The notes beneath the pieces are model-generated. The model was not told where the DNA came from and did no database searches. It worked only from the letters and a program-made list of their open reading frames with translations. A program made the position numbers and the translations under genes. From a virus, in the IMG/VR virus record IMGVR_UViG_3300030451_002304, positions 1-30,902 of that record: a stretch of 30,902 nt of DNA. One strand, written 5' to 3'. Position 1 is the stretch's first letter; each line of letters starts with the position of its first letter. Of the stretch, positions 25,545 to 30,902 are shown piece by piece.

Positions 25545-27621
25545 TATTTCAAAGGCCCTCACCTATGTAGGCACTGAGCCGGACATCACAACACTTCGAT
25601 ACGCTTACGAGGAAACAATAACGGAGCTTGAATCTTATTTTGATTTATGCCGTACGAGCTACGACGACCGCCGTAACTGGTGGCCGGGCAAGAGCCGCGA
25701 TCACCGCAAGCATGGCGCGGACGCATTTCCTTGGGAAGGTGCTAGCGATACTGAGTGCCATCTCATTGATGAACGCATAACGAAACTTGCATCCCTATTT
25801 ATCTCTGCACTCAAGAGAGCAAACGTCCGAGCGTTCCCCGTGGAAAGTGGAGACATTGCTCGAAGCAAACTAGTGTCAGGTTTCCTCAAGTGGATGATTC
25901 GTTCTGGATACATCCCCCGCTTTTACAGGGAGATGGAACTAGGTGCTAACTACCTGCTAGAGCGTGGACTTCTAGTCACCTACGTTGGGTGGCACATGGA
26001 GGATCGATCCTTTGAACAGGAGATTGACCTGCAGCAGATCGCACAAATATCTCCAGAAATCTTTCAGGCTGTAGAGCGAGGCGAAAACGATGAAGAGTTA
26101 ATCCTGCTCCTTCAGCAAGTTTTTGACGGCGTTACAGAAAAACGAGCAAAGAACGCACTCAAAGATCTACGTAAAAAAGGAATGGCGAAACTGCCCGTAG
26201 TGCGTCGTCAAATTAATTGCCCCGAAGTCAAAACCCTAGCACCTGATGGTGACTTTGTCTTCCCACCATATGTTACGGATCCGCAACGCGCACCGTATTG
26301 CTTTTGGAAAACGTATTACACTCCACAAGAACTAGAACTCAAGGTAACAACCGATGGTTGGGATCAGGACTTCGTAGACATCATGATCGAAAGATACCGA
26401 GGCGTAAACATTGACAGCCTTGAGCGATACGAAGAGGGCCGTCGCAGCATGAGCCTAACCGATACCGCATACGAAGCCGACGAACTTATTGAAATTATTT
26501 ACGGATACCAGAGACTGATCAATGAAGAGGACGGCTCCGAAGGAATTTACTGCACAGTATTTCATAAGAACTTTGATGGAGATGATGGAACTGGGACTCC
26601 CGGATATGCAAAGTTCGAGCTACTCAACGGATACGAAGACTATCCAGTAGTAGTGACACGCTTATCCGAGGACACTAAGCGTCTCTATGATGTATCCACC
26701 GTTCCCAGTATTCTTCGTGGTATTCAGAACCAAGTAAAGGTAGAGCGTGATTCACGCATTGACCGCAATAGCCTAGCTACTTTGCCTCCAATCCTGCACC
26801 CAGTAGGCCAAGCACCCAATGACTGGGGACCAGGTCGTATGATTCCATACCGTCGTAAGGGTGATCTGGACTTTGCACCGACTCCTGCGTACAACCAAGG
26901 TTCACTTGAGATGGAGCAGACACTGCTCAATCAAGCTGACAGGATGATTGGACTGGATCCGAATGACCCAATGTCTCAATCCAGACAACAGTTCATGGTT
27001 GATAAGTATCTTAGTCACGTATCTGAGGTAATCCGTATGGCTTACAAGTGCTTCCAAAGATTTGGACCCGATGAGGTCTTCTTCCAGGTAACTGGCATCC
27101 CTGACCCTCAAGTAATAAACAAAGGAGATCCGAACGAGAACTTTGACATCATGATTAACTTTGATGTGCTTGACAGTGACCCAGATACAGTAGAAAAGAA
27201 ACTACAAGGTTTCGTTGCATTGAATCAACTCAATGTTAATAACCGAATGAATGTTGATGGATTACTTGATATTGCAGCCGCTAGCATCGATCCAGTCATG
27301 GCTGACGCGGTTCTACAACCTGCACAAGATGCTCAACAAGAGATGGTTAAGAATGTCACAGATGATCTTACAAAGATTTTTGCAGGTATTGAAATGCCAG
27401 CCCGTCCTACAGGCGCACAGATTGCTATGCAAGTCATTCAGCAATACGCCCAACAGCCTGATGTCCAGCAACGCCTACAGCAGGACGAAGCATTCCGGGG
27501 ACGCATGGAGAAATACCAAGGTCAATACACCTTCCAGATGCAGCAAGCGCAGAACGCCCAGATTGGTCGAGTCGGCACAGCCCCTGCACAGATGGGTAAG
27601 ATCAACACTCAAAATATGTAA
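25531..27621 (+). CDS. Portal protein
   Basis: 696 residues, following terminase. Portal-like features: the N-terminal AYEETITELESYFDLCRTSY and WPGKSRDHRKHGADAFPWEG with SDTECHLIDERITKLASLFI (clip/wing entry), the SILRGIQNQVKVERDSRIDR stem helix, the WGPGRMIPYRRKGDLDFAP region, and a Gln/Ala-rich C-terminus (PTGAQIAMQVIQQYAQQPDV) typical of podovirus portals with a barrel. Length suits the large podovirus portals. It forms the dodecameric DNA gate and head-tail joint. The 3' end overlaps the next ATG (TAATG). Confidence 0.85.
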   Translation: MQNSNISKALTYVGTEPDITTLRYAYEETITELESYFDLCRTSYDDRRNWWPGKSRDHRKHGADAFPWEGASDTECHLIDERITKLASLFISALKRANVRAFPVESGDIARSKLVSGFLKWMIRSGYIPRFYREMELGANYLLERGLLVTYVGWHMEDRSFEQEIDLQQIAQISPEIFQAVERGENDEELILLLQQVFDGVTEKRAKNALKDLRKKGMAKLPVVRRQINCPEVKTLAPDGDFVFPPYVTDPQRAPYCFWKTYYTPQELELKVTTDGWDQDFVDIMIERYRGVNIDSLERYEEGRRSMSLTDTAYEADELIEIIYGYQRLINEEDGSEGIYCTVFHKNFDGDDGTGTPGYAKFELLNGYEDYPVVVTRLSEDTKRLYDVSTVPSILRGIQNQVKVERDSRIDRNSLATLPPILHPVGQAPNDWGPGRMIPYRRKGDLDFAPTPAYNQGSLEMEQTLLNQADRMIGLDPNDPMSQSRQQFMVDKYLSHVSEVIRMAYKCFQRFGPDEVFFQVTGIPDPQVINKGDPNENFDIMINFDVLDSDPDTVEKKLQGFVALNQLNVNNRMNVDGLLDIAAASIDPVMADAVLQPAQDAQQEMVKNVTDDLTKIFAGIEMPARPTGAQIAMQVIQQYAQQPDVQQRLQQDEAFRGRMEKYQGQYTFQMQQAQNAQIGRVGTAPAQMGKINTQNM

Positions 27622-28115
27622 TGGCTGACAATAAGACACCCAGAGAGTTTGCTCAAAAAAGAGCAAACGACATGATGTTTCCAAAAAAATTACAAGAAGC
27701 AGTTAAAATTGCTGAAGGAAGAAATAAAAGTTTTGGTTATAAAGTCAGAAAAAAACTATTTCCAGGCGAAATAGAATTTTTTAAAAAAAACCCTAAGACT
27801 CCAGGGTATGCTTCTTTTGAAACAGATTCTATTGTTTTAAATCCTTTTACTGATTTAGATGCTAAACGACTTAGCTTTTTGGTAGATAATGAAGCCATTC
27901 GATTGAAGATGAACAAAGATAAATTTGTCCCATCTGAATTTTCTTTCACTCCTGAACAAAAAAAATTCTTTTCAAAAACAAGCTATAATGACAATCCGGT
28001 GGCTATGCGTCAAACAATACTGGCTCGCATTTATGCTAACGATAATAGTATTCCTGGGGAGTTTACAACTGAGCAGCGCGAAGAACTTAAAAAATACTTA
28101 TCAGATGGCAGATAA
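27621..28115 (+). CDS. 164-aa protein, AT-rich, shared N-terminal motif
   Basis: Starts MADNKTPREFAQKRANDM, closely like the lysozyme start (MADNMTAQQFGNQRVKDQ). The rest (FETDSIVLNPFTDLDAKRLS, NEAIRLKM, FSFTPEQKKFFSKTSYNDNP, RQTILARIYAND) matches a pattern I recall from small proteins of marine podoviruses. Clearly richer in A/T than its neighbours, with runs of A and T near 27680 and 27780. Function unknown; virion association is inferred from the shared N-terminus. Confidence 0.75.
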   Translation: MADNKTPREFAQKRANDMMFPKKLQEAVKIAEGRNKSFGYKVRKKLFPGEIEFFKKNPKTPGYASFETDSIVLNPFTDLDAKRLSFLVDNEAIRLKMNKDKFVPSEFSFTPEQKKFFSKTSYNDNPVAMRQTILARIYANDNSIPGEFTTEQREELKKYLSDGR

Positions 28116-28632
28116 TATGACAGCCCAGCAGTTTGGGAATCAGCGCGTCAAAGATCAAAGGGCTAAAAATTACTTCAATATGCTCTCTCTCAATGAGGGT
28201 AACAAACCTAAGGTCTACAAGGACAGTAAGGGTAACCGCACAATAGGGATTGGCTTCAATCTTGAAGACGCTGGCAACCGTAGGTTCCTCAAGCAGCAGG
28301 GCATTGACATCAATGAGTTATTTGCCGGTAGACCGTTGAGCGAAAGGGAAACGAGGACTCTCTATAACCACAGCCTAACACAAGCATTCAAGGACGCTCA
28401 GTCCTATGATCCTAACTTTGCGAAGAGGCCAGAAGCCGTCAAGATGACTTTAGTTGACATGGCCTTCAATCTTGGTTTAACAAAACTAAATAAATTCGTA
28501 GACATGAAAAAAGGTCTTATGAACAATGACTACAATATGGCAGCTGACGAAATGGTTGATAGTAACTGGTACAAGCAAGTAAAGTCCAGGGGACCTAGAA
28601 TGGTTCAAGTAATGCGTTCCGCAGCAAAATAA
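28105..28632 (+). CDS. T4-type lysozyme (GH24 muramidase)
   Basis: 175 residues from ATG 28105; the longer frame from 27925 runs through the preceding gene. Glu31 (LNEGNK), Asp40 and Thr46 (VYKDSKGNRTIGIGF) keep the exact E-8-D-5-T spacing of T4 lysozyme. The helical C-terminal lobe includes VDMAFNLGLTKLNKF and NWYKQVKSRGPRMV. Cleaves peptidoglycan. No signal peptide. It carries an N-terminal extension of about 25 residues shared with its neighbour, and lies between portal and scaffold, not beside a holin. This suggests a virion-borne enzyme, although classical lysis remains possible. Confidence 0.9.
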   Translation: MADNMTAQQFGNQRVKDQRAKNYFNMLSLNEGNKPKVYKDSKGNRTIGIGFNLEDAGNRRFLKQQGIDINELFAGRPLSERETRTLYNHSLTQAFKDAQSYDPNFAKRPEAVKMTLVDMAFNLGLTKLNKFVDMKKGLMNNDYNMAADEMVDSNWYKQVKSRGPRMVQVMRSAAK

Positions 28633-28633
28633 T

Positions 28634-28852
28634 ATGAATATCCAAGACGACATAAAAACACTTCATAACTACGAGGCTTTTGCTAGATTTATGAAGATGG
28701 TTCATGACCTCAGAGAAGAGGCCATCGAGGAACTGCACGAAGCTAGCAGTGACAATATTCAACAAATATCCGGACGGATCATTACCTACGATCAGCTTTT
28801 ACAACTATCAAGCTGGCAGGAACTCAGTGTCCGTCACCGTGAACATTTCTAG
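28634..28852 (+). CDS. 72-aa conserved podovirus-type hypothetical
   Basis: One base after the lysozyme stop. EAFARFMKMVHDLREEAIEE, LHEASSDNIQQISGRIITYD and QLLQLSSWQEL match a short protein I recall before the scaffold/capsid genes of many podoviruses. All-helical. Role unknown, perhaps in capsid assembly. Confidence 0.8.
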   Translation: MNIQDDIKTLHNYEAFARFMKMVHDLREEAIEELHEASSDNIQQISGRIITYDQLLQLSSWQELSVRHREHF

Positions 28853-28854
28853 GC

Positions 28855-28884
28855 TGAACAATAACTGTTCACCTATGTTATATT
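28855..28884 (+). promoter_or_regulatory. Candidate promoter for scaffold and capsid genes
   Basis: TGAACA (28855-28860), 18-base spacer, extended -10 TG-T-TATATT (28876-28884). TGAACA-ATAAC-TGTTCA is also a 6-bp hairpin. It lies in the only gap of the packaging operon, 39 bases before the scaffold start. Confidence 0.35.
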
Positions 28885-28922
28885 AACGTATCGCAATCTC
28901 TCGGCGTAAATGAGTGGAACTT

Positions 28923-30029
28923 ATGACAGATGAAATCACGACTGCCGACTCTGGGGCAGACCAAATACCAGTGGACAATACTAATATATCCGTAACGGAT
29001 TTTGCAAATCGTCGATTGGGCGAGATGAAATCTCAGCAAACTGCTGAGGCTGAGTCAGAACCAGTTGCCGAAGAGCCAACGGAAGAGACACCCGAAGAGG
29101 TCGTTGAGGAGACTGAGGAAACTCAAGAAACTCAAGAGGTCCAAGAAGGTGAACCAGAAGTTGAATCAACATCCGAGGATGTTCTTTCACAGATTGATTT
29201 GGACAACGCGTCCGAAGAGGAACTACGGGAACTGGCTGAAAAGTTAGGCAGTAAAGCTGTGGCACGTTTTGGGGAACTTACCGCAAGACGCAAGACGGCA
29301 GAAGAAAAACTGGCTAGATTAGAGGCTTCGCTTCAACAGCAAAACCCCCTTGAGTCAAAAAAGAAAGTAGAGAATAACCCATTTGGGGATTTAGATTCTA
29401 TCGAGAGCCTTCAAGCTAAGGCCGAAGAGGTAGAGCAAATAGTCAACTGGGCTGAGGACCTTCTTTTTGAAGGTGCTGACTATGCGGCTGACGATGTCAT
29501 TACTGAGATCGAAGGCAAAGAAATGACCAAGGCAGAAGTCCGTAAATCTTTACTACAGGCGCGTAAGGCTCAGAAGACCTTTCTTCCTGATCAACTTTCT
29601 AAACTACAAGCTAAACAACACGCTTTAGATATGGAAGTTGCTTTCAAGCAGAGAGCGAAAGAAGAGCTATCCTGGCTAGAAGGTGAAGACAATGATGTTC
29701 GCAAACAATACGAAGCTACAGTCAACGATGCTCGTTTTCAAAAGATGAAAGAGATCGTGGCAAAGGAAGCTCCGGATGTTGCGGGTCAACTAGATTACTG
29801 GTTCGCTCACGCAGCAAACAGTATCTATGGTCGTAAACCAGTAGCCGAAAGTAAGCCAAGCATGAAACTTACACCACCCAAGGGTGCGACAACAAGTAAT
29901 GCAAATGCTTCTACGTCTCAATCAAGAACTGCAAAGGCACTCAAGGAACTGCAAAGTCAATTTCAAAAATCGGGTAACGCTCGTGATTTTGCCGCACTTA
30001 GAAAACTACAAATGGCCTCGCGCCGATAA
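28923..30029 (+). CDS. Scaffolding protein
   Basis: 368 residues from ATG 28923; a GTG nine bases earlier is less likely. Very acidic N-terminal third (Glu/Thr-rich, EEPTEETPEEVVEETEE), long helical middle (EEELRELAEKLGSKAVARFG, TAEEKLARLEASLQQQ), and a basic C-terminal helix (TAKALKELQSQFQ, ALRKLQMASRR) that should contact the capsid protein. Position just before the capsid gene fits. Residues 19-31 (NISVTDFANRRLG) resemble the N-termini of the lysozyme and the 164-aa protein. Confidence 0.85.
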   Translation: MTDEITTADSGADQIPVDNTNISVTDFANRRLGEMKSQQTAEAESEPVAEEPTEETPEEVVEETEETQETQEVQEGEPEVESTSEDVLSQIDLDNASEEELRELAEKLGSKAVARFGELTARRKTAEEKLARLEASLQQQNPLESKKKVENNPFGDLDSIESLQAKAEEVEQIVNWAEDLLFEGADYAADDVITEIEGKEMTKAEVRKSLLQARKAQKTFLPDQLSKLQAKQHALDMEVAFKQRAKEELSWLEGEDNDVRKQYEATVNDARFQKMKEIVAKEAPDVAGQLDYWFAHAANSIYGRKPVAESKPSMKLTPPKGATTSNANASTSQSRTAKALKELQSQFQKSGNARDFAALRKLQMASRR

Positions 30030-30048
30030 CTCATAATCATTAAATAAA

Positions 30049-30902
30049 ATGGCATTCTCAAATACATTCGATACTACAAATCAAGGATCGGCTGTTTCTA
30101 ATCGTGAGGACTTGACTGATGTCTTGACCATTCTTGCACCTGAAGAGACTCCTATCCTTTCGTCTGCTAATAAAGAACGCGCCTCCGCAACTAATGTTGA
30201 GTGGACTGTTGACAGCCTTTCTGCACCTGTAACTGCAGGTATTTCGGAAGGTGCTGACGTTTCAGCATTCACGGACAAGTTTGCAAGTCGCGCTCGTCTT
30301 AGCAATCGCATCCAAAAATTCCGTCGTGACTACATGGTTTCTGATCTGCAAGAAGCAGTTGATTCCGTTGGTCCTGCTAAAATCGCACAAGCTGAAGCTA
30401 AAGCTATCCGTGAACTAAAACGTGATGTCGAAGCTACACTTGCTGGAACTCAAGACAAAGCTACAGAAGATGGTGCTGGTACAGCAAATGCACTTCGTGG
30501 TCTTGGTGATTTCCTTGATTCTGCTGGTCCTTCTGACGTTCCTGCTGCTTATCGCACACCTGCTGATAGCATCTACACAACTACTGAAGCTAATGCTACG
30601 CCATTTAGCGAATCAGCACTTAACGACATCATCAGTTCTATCTTCCGTGTAACTGGTTCTGCAAACAATCTTATGCTTGTTGCTGACACTGGTCTACGTC
30701 GCGTGATAGCTGACTTCGCTCGTACAAGTGCTGGTGCAGCAGAACAAATTCGTTCTGTAAACTACGATGGCAACAGCGGTAGCATCAAGCTATCCGTTGA
30801 CCTCTACGAGTCCGATCATGGTGTTGTTTCAATCGTTAACCAAAACCCTGACTGTGCGCCTAACTTCGGCGGTAACACAACAACAGGTTCTGGCTATATC
30901 GT
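30049..30902 (+). CDS. Major capsid protein, SU10-like (DUF5309), 3' end outside
   Basis: Open from ATG 30049 to the window end (284 complete codons). NREDLTDVLTILAPEETPIL, KERASATNVEWTVDSLSAPV, EGADVS and SNRIQKFRRDYMVSD are the ordered features of the DUF5309/SU10 capsid family (HK97 fold). Codon choice is strongly skewed (GCT, CGT, CTT, GGT), as expected for the most abundant protein. No stop is seen in the window. Confidence 0.9.
   Translation, partial: MAFSNTFDTTNQGSAVSNREDLTDVLTILAPEETPILSSANKERASATNVEWTVDSLSAPVTAGISEGADVSAFTDKFASRARLSNRIQKFRRDYMVSDLQEAVDSVGPAKIAQAEAKAIRELKRDVEATLAGTQDKATEDGAGTANALRGLGDFLDSAGPSDVPAAYRTPADSIYTTTEANATPFSESALNDIISSIFRVTGSANNLMLVADTGLRRVIADFARTSAGAAEQIRSVNYDGNSGSIKLSVDLYESDHGVVSIVNQNPDCAPNFGGNTTTGSGYI

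Noticed and set aside
27925-28104. N-terminal extension of the lysozyme
   Set aside because: Overlaps the preceding gene in another frame; the MADN start at 28105 matches the neighbour's N-terminus.
11895-28882. 13-base match TATAACATAGGTG at 11895-11907 and inverted at 28870-28882
   Set aside because: In about 31 kb several chance 13-base matches are expected.

Overview
The window is part of a tailed double-stranded DNA phage genome, probably a marine podovirus-like phage. Signs of this are a terminase/portal/scaffold/capsid block, a tail-nozzle-type beta-propeller protein, a 1634-residue internal virion protein, and a row of tiny Lys/Arg-rich proteins of the kind I recall from marine podovirus genomes. 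No integrase, DNA polymerase, RNA polymerase or bacterial housekeeping gene is visible. The genome continues past both ends: a gene tail is cut at base 1 and the capsid gene is cut at base 30902. Good -35/-10 promoters (TTGACA, 17 bp, TAGAAT) suggest a host with ordinary sigma70-type promoters. I cannot name the host.

Layout. (1) 1-11732, plus strand: eight overlapping micro-genes, a basic 131-aa protein, the nozzle-like protein, a tail fibre, a GNAT-like small protein, two virion-associated candidates and the giant internal protein. (2) 11733-11922: a convergent junction packed with hairpins. (3) 11923-21734, minus strand (leftward early/recombination block): HNH nuclease, DnaB helicase, a C5 cytosine methyltransferase with a 483-codon ORF overlapping it in a second frame, an SSB-like protein, an ERF annealing protein, an endonuclease VII-like resolvase, two PD-(D/E)XK nucleases, a dATP/dGTP diphosphohydrolase-like protein, and a series of small unknown genes, several separated by their own terminators. 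Among these lies a 67-nt RNA gene that folds like a tRNA without a D-arm and closely resembles the tRNA-like domain of tmRNA, including the G3.U70 pair that marks alanine acceptors. (4) 21735-22460: divergent control region with two back-to-back promoters whose -35 boxes form an inverted repeat. (5) 22461-30902, plus strand: small and large terminase, portal, a T4-type lysozyme, scaffold and an SU10-like major capsid protein, mostly in stop/start-overlapping order.

How it works together. The leftward transcript appears to supply DNA handling: end resection by the RecB/Cas4-like nuclease, strand annealing by ERF with the SSB-like protein, branch resolution by the endonuclease VII-like protein, helicase loading by DnaB, plus cytosine methylation and nucleotide-pool control. 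The rightward transcript supplies packaging and capsid assembly, then (beyond the window, and from base 1 if the genome is circularly permuted) the tail and ejection proteins. The items most worth a second look are the tmRNA-like mini-RNA at 19708-19774 and the overlapping coding at 13747-15198.
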